Positions 18,401-26,355 of a DNA stretch of 64,000 nucleotides are shown in pieces (the first letter of the stretch is position 1; each line of letters begins with the position of its first letter). Position numbers and translations under genes: made by a program. The DNA comes from Paracoccus aurantiacus (GTDB lineage: Bacteria > Pseudomonadota > Alphaproteobacteria > Rhodobacterales > Rhodobacteraceae). The stretch covers positions 372,001 through 436,000 of the forward strand of contig NZ_VOPL01000002.1 of NCBI RefSeq assembly GCF_007993065.1, written 5' to 3'. The notes below the pieces were generated by a model, which worked only from the letters and a program-made list of their open reading frames with translations, was not told the origin of the DNA and searched no databases.

Positions 18401-21400
18401 CGCGCCAGATCCGAAGCTGATCGGGTTTCGCCGCTATGAGGCATCGGCAGTCCAGCTGGACATGGTCGTCAACAAGGCCGGCTGGCACGACCCGCAGGCC
18501 CGCATAAACGTCCTGACGGCGAATTCGGACACCTATAAGCTGGGCGAAGGCATCATTTCGCCACGGATCAGCGATCAGGAAGAACCGTTTTTCTTCCGCG
18601 CGCTTTCGGGTGAATGTATCGAGTTCCGTCACACCAACGAACTGCCGAAGGAGCTTGCTCTAGACGATTTTCAGGTCAAGACCCCGACCGACACGATCGG
18701 GCAGCACATCCATCTGGTGAAATTCGATGTCACCGCCTCGGACGGGTCGGGCAATGGGTGGAACTACGAAGACGGAACCTTCGCGGCGGATGAGCTGATG
18801 GCGCGGCGCTGCGCGGTCGCGGCGGATGGCTTTGCGGCTCACGGCGGCGATACCGGCAAGCTGGCGGCGTGGGGGACGCGCATTCCCGAGGCGACAGAAT
18901 GTGAAAGCCTCGACGACGGCGGCATCTGGCGGCGCAGGCTGGGCGATACGGTGCCGCCTGTCGAAGGCAGCAACCTGACCAATCGCGATCTTTTCCAGAC
19001 GACAACCCAGCGCTGGTTTGCCGACCCGATCCTGACGCGCGACGGTGACGGCAACGAGGTCGACCGGACCATGCGCACGGTGTTCAGTCACGACCACTTC
19101 GGGCCGTCTTCGATTCAGCAGCACGGCTTTTACACCGCGCTGCTGATCGAGCCGTATGCAGGCCCGGATATTGCCGGGGCGGGCCCGCAGACTGTCTGCC
19201 CGAATGATCCCGCGCAGGGCTGCACCGAGCTTCGCGCCTCGATGGATGTGCCTGCCGAAAGCCCCGACGGACTGGTCGGCGCGTCCAAGATGATCGACAT
19301 GGGCCGCCACGACCCGTTGCATCCGAACTATCGCGAATATGCGCTCGCCATTGCCGATTTCGCGCTGCTTTATGATCCGCGCGACCGAACGCCCGCACCT
19401 CCGGAAACAGGCGTGGTCGGTTCAGCGGACGGTGCGGCGTTAAAGGGCATGGCGACGTTGTTCTGCGAAGCCGATTACGCGACCCGCCAAGACGCTGCCG
19501 GAATGGAAAGCGCCTGTGGCTCGGCGCTTGTCGCCGAGGGCGGGCTTCATTTCGCACGCGGCGAAGATGTGCCGCCTGCGTGGCTTGCAGGGGGGCGGCC
19601 CGGCGACCGACAGGATCATCGGGGCGATCTTGCCGGCAACCTGTTCTTGCGCGCGGGCGAACGCGGCGCTGACGGCCAGCCCGTCGACAAGGCGGATGCA
19701 GACATTCTTCGAGAGCAGCTTCTGGGCCATCGTCTGGCGGCGGCCTATCCGACCGCCGCGGCACAAGCTGCGGCGACCGACCAAAGCCAGCTCCTTGCCC
19801 AGCCCGTCGCGGCCCCTGCTCGGCCTGAATCGATCTCGGTCGATCATCACGATCCGTATCTGGTCAATTACCGCATGGCGGCGTTGCCGCTGCGGTTGGG
19901 CACGAAGAATGCCGACGGCTCGCCCGACGACAATTGCGCGATGTATCCGATGTCATGGCCGGGGCGCAGCGGCGCGCCGAGCCCGGTGGTATCGAAGCTG
20001 AGCGAAGGCAGTCTTCCGCCCTGTTCGTTCCGCTTTCAGCTTGCGGGCGAAAGGGGGGATGCGGCATTCGCATTCAGTTCGCGCAACCCGGTTTATGACG
20101 CGGCGCGTCAGGCGCATCTGTTCGATCCCGCGCGCGACCCCGAAACGCCGATCCTCGAAGGCTATCAGGGCGAGCGGTTGGTCTTCCGGCTGATCCAGGG
20201 CGCGCAAGAGGTCCAGCACGTCTTCAACGTCGCCGGGTTGCCCTTCCGGCGCAATATCGACCAGACCTATCCGCAGGCGATGCGTCCGCTGGCCCAGACG
20301 CAAACCCCGGCGCGCGCACAATGTTTCGCCGCGCTGCGCCGCTCTCACCCCGAGGAATATGACGACTGGCTGCGTGGGCGCATCCCCAGCTATGACGATC
20401 TCAGCCCTGCCGAGGCCGAGGCGCTGATCACGGCATCAGCAGATCCCGCTCAGCAGCGACGCTGGCACGATGTCAGCCAGGCGCTTGCCCGTTGCGACAA
20501 TATCGAGGGGATGGTCTTCGCGCAGGAGGTGGGCATTTCCGAGCATTTCGAGATGCGCGGTCGTTTGCGTCAGGATGTCGCCTTCACGCCCGAACTGCGC
20601 GTGACATCGCAGACCGCACCGGCTTCTCAACCTGCGGGTTCCGGGACACGGGCGCATCACGGGGATGATCGGATTTCCGACTATCTTTACAACTTCGGGA
20701 CGCTCGATTCGCTGTGGAACGGCGATTGGGGTCTGATCCGCATCTATCAGGACGAGGCGGCACCCGACCCGCACCCGCTTGAACAGGATCAGGGCGGTGC
20801 CGCGATTGGCGACCGGTTGGCTGCGCTGCAACAGTATGATCCCGTTATCGTCTCCGGCGCCCCCGAGCGGTTCGAATCCGCCTCGGCCTCGCCAGTTGCG
20901 CTTTCCTCTCTGGTCAGTTCGATGGGGCTGCCGACATGTCCGCTGCCGGTTCCCGGGCGAAAGCTGCGGATCACGAAGGCCTATGTCGTCGCGATGCGGA
21001 CATTCGATCTTTACACGAACCTGACAGACCGGCTGCGCGGCACCCCCTATGGGATGGGCCAGTTCGACCGGAACGGACAGATGCTCGCCCTGCTGCCTGA
21101 ACTGCCAAATGAACCGGATCAGTCGGCATGGGGCGTGATCGACCGCAACGCGGTGCTATCGGCCGTACGCGCGGCCTATGACCGACCAGAACCATTTACC
21201 CTGCGTGTGAACGCGGGCGATTGCGTGATGCTGCGTTTTATCAACACGCTGACCGAAAGCAGCCGCGGGGCGGGCGGCGTCGATCTGTTGGGCGATGCGG
21301 TCCTGCCGCCGATCACGCCGTTGAACACTGACCCGGAATACTCTGTCGACGAGGATGAAAGCGGCCTATCACTCAGCGGTGAAATGGTGTCGGACAATGT

Positions 21401-23036
21401 GCCGGAAACCGGGCTGCGCCCGTCAGCAAGGCTGGCGCTGACGCTTGGGCTTCCCGGCGGCGCGGCGGTGGCCGATCTGCCGCTCGGCTTCGGGATCAAT
21501 GCCGCCCCGATGGAGGCCGCGTCGGGCAAAATGGCCACAATCTCGCCCCTGTTTGCTTACTATGCCGGTCGTGTAGCATATCGAGGCTGGCCAGAGGCTT
21601 CTGGGCCGGGCAGCCCTTGGCCGGCCTGCGCACGCGACGATGTGCCGCTTTCGGCGCAGCTCGATAACTGCACCCGTCATTTTGTGGGTGCGCGTCTGGA
21701 TGCGCTTCGGACGCAATACGGGCTTGAGGCCGATCCGCCGCTTGAGCTCAGCGCCGGTTCTTCCGGCGAAAGCGGCGATTTCACCTATTCCGCCGGGACA
21801 GCCGGAAAGACGTTGAAACTTGTCGATGCAGCCACTGCAACGCCTCCTGCGGAGTGGTTGATCCAGCCCATGGGTCCAGATCCGTTTGCGCCCGTGGGCG
21901 CTGCCGGCGCGATCAGCGACAGGTTGTGCTCCCACACGCTGAGCGCGGATGATTGCGCGGTGGCTGTGCGCAGTTTTGCAAATGCCATCGCTGCCGAAGC
22001 CGTTCAGGCGCATATGCTGCTGTCGGATGGGCAAGTGCATTGGATCCCATATGCCTATGGATCTGTTCCATTGCGCGTCACGGGCGACATGATCTCGCAG
22101 CCCGCGCATGGGATGTTCGGCAGCGTGATCGTGGTGCCGCGTCACTGGCAATTGCCGGGTGTAACCGAAACCGTCGACTTGGTGGGCGCGGCCGCATCGG
22201 CGGGCCATGCCACAGATGCGATCACGGACGACATCATGCGCGAATTGGGTCTTCCGAAGGCACAGGGCGCGGGCTCCGCAACGCTTCGCTCTGCAACGGC
22301 GGTTCAGGGTTTCGGTCAGGGACAAATCTATGTCGATACCAGCATCGCTGCGACCGAAGGGGGGCTGGGTGACGTCCCGATCAGGTTGCGAGAATTTGTG
22401 CTGTATTATCAGGATGGTTTGAACCTGCGCGATGTCAATTCCCGGATCGTGTGGCGGCGCAAGGATAGCGGACCCATCGCCTTCCAGCACGGCCAGCCCG
22501 TTCCCGACTGCTCGGTCTGCGATGACAGCTATGATCGTGGAGAGCAGGGCGTCAACTACCGTTCGGCGGGATATGTGCCGCGCTTGCGCGAAATGGGTGC
22601 GCAAGGGCCAGCAGGCGCAACCTCGCCAGAGCGTCATCACAGCCTGAATGCGTGGATATTCCCCAACGACTTCTTCAGCCGCCCCGGCGATGGCGGCCGG
22701 ATGCCGCTGACGCTTCAGGCATGTCAGGGGGAACAGGTGGTGATCCGCGTGGTCCATCCGGGCGGGCGTGCGCGGCAGCGCGCCTTCGTGATGAACGGGC
22801 TGGGCTATGATGATCTGTTTCCGGGCTTCGGCTTTCCGAACAGCGCCTTGCTAGCGCCGGGCAAGGCGGTTTCCGCCTGGCTGACGCCGCGCGCTTTCGA
22901 TGCCGAAGGGCAGCCGGTTTCGTATCTGTGGAGCGATGGACCCACGACTTTGGCAAGCGGCGGGACATGGGGACTGCTACAGATGCTGCCCGAAGGTGCC
23001 GCGATCGGGGAAACGACATGCCCGGCGGCTGGCTGA
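15405..23036 (+). CDS. Giant secreted multicopper oxidase (MnxG/MofA-like)
   Basis: 2543-residue exported protein with a Sec signal peptide (about residues 1-28). Copper motifs are complete: HVFHLHAH at 548-555 (HxxHxH), HCHLYPHFAQGM at 614-625 (type 1 Cys615, His620, Met625), HIH at 1101-1103, and HDHFGPSSIQQHG at 1229-1241. In laccases the order is sites 1, 2, 3, 4; here 3 and 4 come first. Cupredoxin-like modules recur to the C-terminus (THGLFGALL; HVFNVAGLPFRR near 1605; PAHGMFGSVIVVP), and a Pro/Ala-rich linker lies near 745-792. The family includes large Mn(II) oxidases such as MnxG and MofA, but this one is longer. The substrate (Mn, Fe, Cu or organic) is inferred, not shown. First gene of a four-gene operon. 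Confidence 0.85.
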   Translation: MVFPFGHATRAFFVAGILAAGAAAAPAYSLNADAEANSGQAAADNDDGSRFCSDILDKGILRENGGRIVCADIVALDQTLVYNRFGSFNPYGMIFSLSREVVPLNGAVPVGVDPQCENDTDSQSFAQADMPGAGDARLRDCKRPRPLVLRANVGDTLVLRVTNLLQPMPGPDFSAGMCAGAATGDRQREAVRAELSRGSADRADHGEVTCDEDALSTASQPDGNWPRTRNLSFVVQGMLPLPVDGKVSGACLGTDAVPPGETFECHYLVGQEGTHFFASNAAPSGGEGDGGSVTHGLFGALLAERPGTRWYRSQVSPRTLDQAWQRGNPPADAPRHARMTRLDYEATDPATNVPYLNMAQALDVPQADFADAEAVELVHGDLNAIVFCDETMGVAHVRQSDGPLGCAVPTAEALGDAGAPAAQQPTQEPDTRAFREFSVFFHDELKTFYTRNFAELGSFGQLAGVRDGFAINYGASGMGTLLLANRKGIGPAASCMECLYEEFFLTSWANGDPALLEVFDADPSNVHHSYLNDPVVFRNFHAGPKETHVFHLHAHQWFSGNDPGRGSYLDSQTVGPAQGFTHNIYHGGRDGRPGKWAAGGSGNRNRTVGDSIFHCHLYPHFAQGMWALWRVHDVLEDGTRKLPDGQAQPGLSTYIRNPDEAKMIRQGSVDPETGRWSDAEGTPIPALVPLPGEPVPPLPSYAPNPDDSADLRLRAPKDLPGRFGARRQARMAADAMPEKLFRTQMNVPADSAAQEPSPVTSAAPDVGMQAQTAAPSADVMPDDAGADARMSAMPGYPFYIAGKSGHRPPQAPLDIAKAPDGQLLSGGLGRHVVTEAERTAGVNLPKDAADADKSLSDGLSADRDTRDADAELKLERLRAQILAKAVAMGDMTAHLHHAEILTLPPEGTELEKAAMAFHHNGAGLGMTNPDGTGAAFSDGGYQLHTAPVPGASAAPLETGRYEVNASPARPGAPFADPCGVAPDADRPAGIDPLTEGGDFAPDPKLIGFRRYEASAVQLDMVVNKAGWHDPQARINVLTANSDTYKLGEGIISPRISDQEEPFFFRALSGECIEFRHTNELPKELALDDFQVKTPTDTIGQHIHLVKFDVTASDGSGNGWNYEDGTFAADELMARRCAVAADGFAAHGGDTGKLAAWGTRIPEATECESLDDGGIWRRRLGDTVPPVEGSNLTNRDLFQTTTQRWFADPILTRDGDGNEVDRTMRTVFSHDHFGPSSIQQHGFYTALLIEPYAGPDIAGAGPQTVCPNDPAQGCTELRASMDVPAESPDGLVGASKMIDMGRHDPLHPNYREYALAIADFALLYDPRDRTPAPPETGVVGSADGAALKGMATLFCEADYATRQDAAGMESACGSALVAEGGLHFARGEDVPPAWLAGGRPGDRQDHRGDLAGNLFLRAGERGADGQPVDKADADILREQLLGHRLAAAYPTAAAQAAATDQSQLLAQPVAAPARPESISVDHHDPYLVNYRMAALPLRLGTKNADGSPDDNCAMYPMSWPGRSGAPSPVVSKLSEGSLPPCSFRFQLAGERGDAAFAFSSRNPVYDAARQAHLFDPARDPETPILEGYQGERLVFRLIQGAQEVQHVFNVAGLPFRRNIDQTYPQAMRPLAQTQTPARAQCFAALRRSHPEEYDDWLRGRIPSYDDLSPAEAEALITASADPAQQRRWHDVSQALARCDNIEGMVFAQEVGISEHFEMRGRLRQDVAFTPELRVTSQTAPASQPAGSGTRAHHGDDRISDYLYNFGTLDSLWNGDWGLIRIYQDEAAPDPHPLEQDQGGAAIGDRLAALQQYDPVIVSGAPERFESASASPVALSSLVSSMGLPTCPLPVPGRKLRITKAYVVAMRTFDLYTNLTDRLRGTPYGMGQFDRNGQMLALLPELPNEPDQSAWGVIDRNAVLSAVRAAYDRPEPFTLRVNAGDCVMLRFINTLTESSRGAGGVDLLGDAVLPPITPLNTDPEYSVDEDESGLSLSGEMVSDNVPETGLRPSARLALTLGLPGGAAVADLPLGFGINAAPMEAASGKMATISPLFAYYAGRVAYRGWPEASGPGSPWPACARDDVPLSAQLDNCTRHFVGARLDALRTQYGLEADPPLELSAGSSGESGDFTYSAGTAGKTLKLVDAATATPPAEWLIQPMGPDPFAPVGAAGAISDRLCSHTLSADDCAVAVRSFANAIAAEAVQAHMLLSDGQVHWIPYAYGSVPLRVTGDMISQPAHGMFGSVIVVPRHWQLPGVTETVDLVGAAASAGHATDAITDDIMRELGLPKAQGAGSATLRSATAVQGFGQGQIYVDTSIAATEGGLGDVPIRLREFVLYYQDGLNLRDVNSRIVWRRKDSGPIAFQHGQPVPDCSVCDDSYDRGEQGVNYRSAGYVPRLREMGAQGPAGATSPERHHSLNAWIFPNDFFSRPGDGGRMPLTLQACQGEQVVIRVVHPGGRARQRAFVMNGLGYDDLFPGFGFPNSALLAPGKAVSAWLTPRAFDAEGQPVSYLWSDGPTTLASGGTWGLLQMLPEGAAIGETTCPAAG

Positions 23037-24814
23037 CCACGCGTTCACTGCTGGTCGCCGTTGCGATATGTTGCGGCGGCACAGCGGGGGCGCAGGATCG
23101 GCAATCGCAGCAAAACGATCAGGCACGGCGCGCGCCGCTTGAGGCTCACCTACGGTTTGCGGCACCTGACGGCAGCCCGATTGCCAAGGTCACGCCGGGG
23201 CAACCCTTCCGCGTCGAGGTAACGTTGCAATCCCTGACGGGGGCGCTGTCGCGCGAGATAGCGCCGATGGCGTGGATCAGGCCGGCAGCCCTGTCCGATC
23301 TGCCCTGCACCGAAACCGCTGCCGCCTATCGCGCAACGGGAACCGGCTCGGCAGGCTCTGTCGATCTGAACGGGCTTCTGATCGGGATGCTGAGCGAGGA
23401 CGCATCCCTGACCATCCTCGACCCCGAGCGCAGCATCGGCACAGCGAACCTGATCGCAGCGCATCGCTTTGACGAGCGTCCGGCGGCGATGATCGCGGAT
23501 GATGTCGCCGGCCGTTTCATTCTCAGCCTGCCGGATGCCGGTCAGGTCGTCGCGCTGGCACCGATGTCAGAGATCGCAGTTCTTGCTGATGGCCTGTACC
23601 AGCCGGCCCAAATGGTGCCGCACCCCGAGGGTGGCGCATGGGTGGTGGATGGTGGGGGCGATCTTCTGGCGGTCCGCGACAATGCGCCACTTCTGCGGTT
23701 GCCCATTGGCGCGCGCCGGATCGCCGGCGCGGGCGACAGGCTGGCAGTTCTAGCGGCGGATCAGGTGGCCCTGCTTGGGCCTTCGGGGAACGTCCTGATC
23801 CGTCACGAAGCGGCCGATGCCCGCGCGATCGCGCTTTTGGCAAGCGATCCCGGCGGCCCCGATCACGGCACCGCGCTTGCATGGCTAAGCGGGGCGGGAC
23901 TGTCGATCATCTGGGCCGATGCGCCCGACAAGGCCATACATATCCCGCTTGGGCGTCAACATGCTGACCTCGCCATCTCGCCCGAGGGACGCTATGCCTT
24001 TGCCTATGGCGACGGGGTCGAGATGTCGGTCATCGACCTGTCGCTTGGCCGGGTGGTCCAGGTGGTCGGCAGCGCCTCGGTCATTGCCGAGATCGGCTTT
24101 CTTGAAGGTGCTGCGGTATTGCGCACGGCGGACGGTGCCCTGTCCGGTGTCATGGACCTGCGCATGATAAAACCCGGAGAGGAAGCCGTCATCGGGCATT
24201 TCGCCCTTGGAAATGACGGACCCGCGCCGGGACAGGACACCGCGCTGTTGGCCCCGCTGCAGCCAGAAGACCAGATGCTGGTCGTCAGCGCCGCGCGCTA
24301 TACCGGCTTTGTTCTGAACCTCGGGCACGGCACAAGCGGGAAGCCGCCGATGGAATCGATTCCACTTCGGGGCGGAACACCGCGCATCGTTCGCGCGCTT
24401 GATCGCGGTCTTCGAGAGGAGACGACCGGCCGCTTCGCGACCATCGCGCGCGTGCCTATGGCCGCCCGCTATGAACTTGTTGTCAGTGCCGGCATTGGCC
24501 AGGCATCGTTCTGCGCGCCGGTCCCGATGGACGTGCCGGTCACGCCGCCCGAAGCGCTGCCGGGCCGCGTTGCAGCGGTCGAGGCTGACGCCTCGGGTCT
24601 GCGGCTGCGCCTGACCGACGGCGCGGGCCGTCCCGTTGCCGAGGCGCGGGGACATTTGCTGATTACCTCGCTTTCCGGCAACTGGCGCAACCGTGTGACC
24701 TTTAAAACAGATGGAGATGGGTTTACTGTCCCGGCGCTGAAGCTTCCGACGCCGCCGCTGGCAATAATTGTCGAGAGCGATGGCAGGAACTTCGATCCAT
24801 TTGTGATGGAGTGA
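23018..24814 (+). CDS. Secreted beta-propeller protein of the oxidase operon
   Basis: 598 residues with a signal peptide ending near AGA (residue ~25). The middle (about 120-430) contains repeated strands such as IADDVAGRFILSLPDAGQVV, GGAWVVDGGGDLLAV and LAISPEGRYAFAYGDGVEMSVIDL, which read as YVTN/cytochrome-D1-type propeller blades. The C-terminal ~130 residues look like beta-sandwich modules (LRLTDGAGRPVAEARG). No haem-binding CxxCH is present. The start at 23018 overlaps the oxidase by 19 bases, implying coupled translation and a partner role in the periplasm. Confidence 0.7.
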   Translation: MPGGWLTTRSLLVAVAICCGGTAGAQDRQSQQNDQARRAPLEAHLRFAAPDGSPIAKVTPGQPFRVEVTLQSLTGALSREIAPMAWIRPAALSDLPCTETAAAYRATGTGSAGSVDLNGLLIGMLSEDASLTILDPERSIGTANLIAAHRFDERPAAMIADDVAGRFILSLPDAGQVVALAPMSEIAVLADGLYQPAQMVPHPEGGAWVVDGGGDLLAVRDNAPLLRLPIGARRIAGAGDRLAVLAADQVALLGPSGNVLIRHEAADARAIALLASDPGGPDHGTALAWLSGAGLSIIWADAPDKAIHIPLGRQHADLAISPEGRYAFAYGDGVEMSVIDLSLGRVVQVVGSASVIAEIGFLEGAAVLRTADGALSGVMDLRMIKPGEEAVIGHFALGNDGPAPGQDTALLAPLQPEDQMLVVSAARYTGFVLNLGHGTSGKPPMESIPLRGGTPRIVRALDRGLREETTGRFATIARVPMAARYELVVSAGIGQASFCAPVPMDVPVTPPEALPGRVAAVEADASGLRLRLTDGAGRPVAEARGHLLITSLSGNWRNRVTFKTDGDGFTVPALKLPTPPLAIIVESDGRNFDPFVME

Positions 24815-24819
24815 TTTTG

Positions 24820-25407
24820 ATGAAGACTTCGCATTTGCTTGTTGCCGCAGCCCTGACGGGGCATTTCACGCTTCCCGCATTCGGCCATGACGGGCCGCAT
24901 GAAGAACCCGCGCCGATGAAGATCGGCAATGCGACCGAGGCGATCAAATTGCCGGATATCTCGGTCACTGACCAGAACGGGGATAGCGGCGGGATTGTCA
25001 GCCGCTATGCCGACGGCGGGCCCGTGCTGGTGTCTTTCCTTTACACGAATTGCACCGAGGTCTGCCTGATGACGCAGGCGACGCTCAGCATTGTTGACGA
25101 GGAGCTTGCCGAGGCGGGCGAATCCCCGCTGAAAATCCTTTCGATCACGGTTGATCCTGTCCGCGACACGCCTGATGCGCTGGCTGCGGCGGCGCGTGAC
25201 ATGGATGCAAGCGACCGATGGGACTGGCTGCGCGCAAGCGAGACTGATACCCCCGCGCTGCTGTCCGCCTTCGGAATCGACGCAGGCCCGATCGAGACGC
25301 ATGAGAATGTTTATTTCGTCGGCGACATGGCCAGCGGAGAGTTCACGCGCGTCACCGGGGATGCCGATCCTGATGCGTTGATCGCGCTGGCCCGCGCGGC
25401 GGACTGA
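24820..25407 (+). CDS. SCO1/SenC family copper chaperone
   Basis: 195-residue periplasmic thioredoxin-fold protein with an N-terminal signal. The copper ligands are C78 and C82 (TNCTEVC) and H161 (THENVYFVG). SCO proteins deliver copper or reduce cysteines during CuA or other copper-site assembly. Its place in the oxidase operon suggests metallation of the giant oxidase rather than cytochrome oxidase. The ATG at 24820 is preferred to GTG at 24811 because GGAG lies 8 bases before it. Confidence 0.9.
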   Translation: MKTSHLLVAAALTGHFTLPAFGHDGPHEEPAPMKIGNATEAIKLPDISVTDQNGDSGGIVSRYADGGPVLVSFLYTNCTEVCLMTQATLSIVDEELAEAGESPLKILSITVDPVRDTPDALAAAARDMDASDRWDWLRASETDTPALLSAFGIDAGPIETHENVYFVGDMASGEFTRVTGDADPDALIALARAAD

Positions 25408-25416
25408 CGTTTCCCG

Positions 25417-26346
25417 GTGCGGCTTGCATTCGCGGTTCTGCTGGCCGCAACGGGTGGCGGTGCCGTGGCGGAGACAGGCGCGACAGGCGATGCCGCGCAG
25501 GGTCGCGCCATTTTTCACGACGGCGCGGGGCTGGTTCCAATCGTCGCCGGCCGCGCGTTACCCAGGATGGAAGGCCGGATGCCCTGCGCGGGTTGCCACG
25601 GCAGTGACGGGCAGGGCGGCACCGAGGGCGGTGCAGGCCGCGCGCCCGCGATCCGCTGGTCGGTGCTCTCCAACCCACCAGCCGGGGGCGTGGCCTATGA
25701 CGCAGCCGCGCTTGGCAAAGCGATCCGAGAGGGTATCGCGGCGGATGGCAGAACGCTTCAGATGCCACATTTTGATGTCTCGGACTCGCAGGTCGGCGAC
25801 ATCCGGGCCTATCTTGGCATGCTTGACCAAATCGAGACGCAGGGGATCAGCGGCGAGAGTATCGCGCTGATCCTGCCTGCGCCGCAATCGGCGGCGCAGG
25901 CCGCCGGTGCGGCGATCAGCGCATTCAACGCCGAGGGCGGCAGCTATGGGCGCCGCGTCATTGCCGGTCAGGAAGGCTTCGTCGATCTGGGCAGTTTGCT
26001 CGGCGATCTGCGCGGCCGGCTTAGCGCGGCAGAGGAGGATCAGGCGCGAAGCGCGTCTGAGGTTTCTGGCTGGCAGGCCTTGCCGCGAGACGATCCAAAA
26101 GCGCCGCTGCAATTGCGGCGCGGGGATGCGCGCGCTTTCGTCGGCCCCGCCCCGCCCAGCCTGAACTGGGCGCTGGCGAACGGCGCGGATCTGGAGGCCG
26201 CGCGAATACATGCGCTGACCGCGCTGATCCTGCAGGAGCTGCGACTGTCAGGGCGCAATCTGGGCAGAAGCGCGTTTCTGGAGCGGATCGGGAAGCTGGA
26301 TCTCGCCCCGGCGCTCGCGATCTACGAGAATGACGCAGGGCCGTGA
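25417..26346 (+). CDS. Monohaem cytochrome c with unusual C-terminal domain
   Basis: 309 residues with a signal peptide and GTG start. A class I cytochrome c domain has CAGCH at 57-61 and a likely axial methionine M116 (QMPHF). From about residue 145 the sequence changes to IALILPAPQSAAQAAGAAI and FNAEGGSYGRRVI, resembling the opening strand of a periplasmic leucine-type binding protein. It ends in LTALILQELRLSGRNLGRS, like that family's last helix. The middle is much shorter than a full binding protein. Last gene of the oxidase operon; a natural electron acceptor for the oxidase. Confidence 0.8.
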   Translation: MRLAFAVLLAATGGGAVAETGATGDAAQGRAIFHDGAGLVPIVAGRALPRMEGRMPCAGCHGSDGQGGTEGGAGRAPAIRWSVLSNPPAGGVAYDAAALGKAIREGIAADGRTLQMPHFDVSDSQVGDIRAYLGMLDQIETQGISGESIALILPAPQSAAQAAGAAISAFNAEGGSYGRRVIAGQEGFVDLGSLLGDLRGRLSAAEEDQARSASEVSGWQALPRDDPKAPLQLRRGDARAFVGPAPPSLNWALANGADLEAARIHALTALILQELRLSGRNLGRSAFLERIGKLDLAPALAIYENDAGP

Positions 26347-26355
26347 GCGCCGCTG

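Noticed and set aside
21423..22757. 444-codon minus-strand frame within the giant oxidase
   Set aside because: The plus-strand frame is continuous with conserved cupredoxin motifs through this stretch, so the reverse frame is a shadow.
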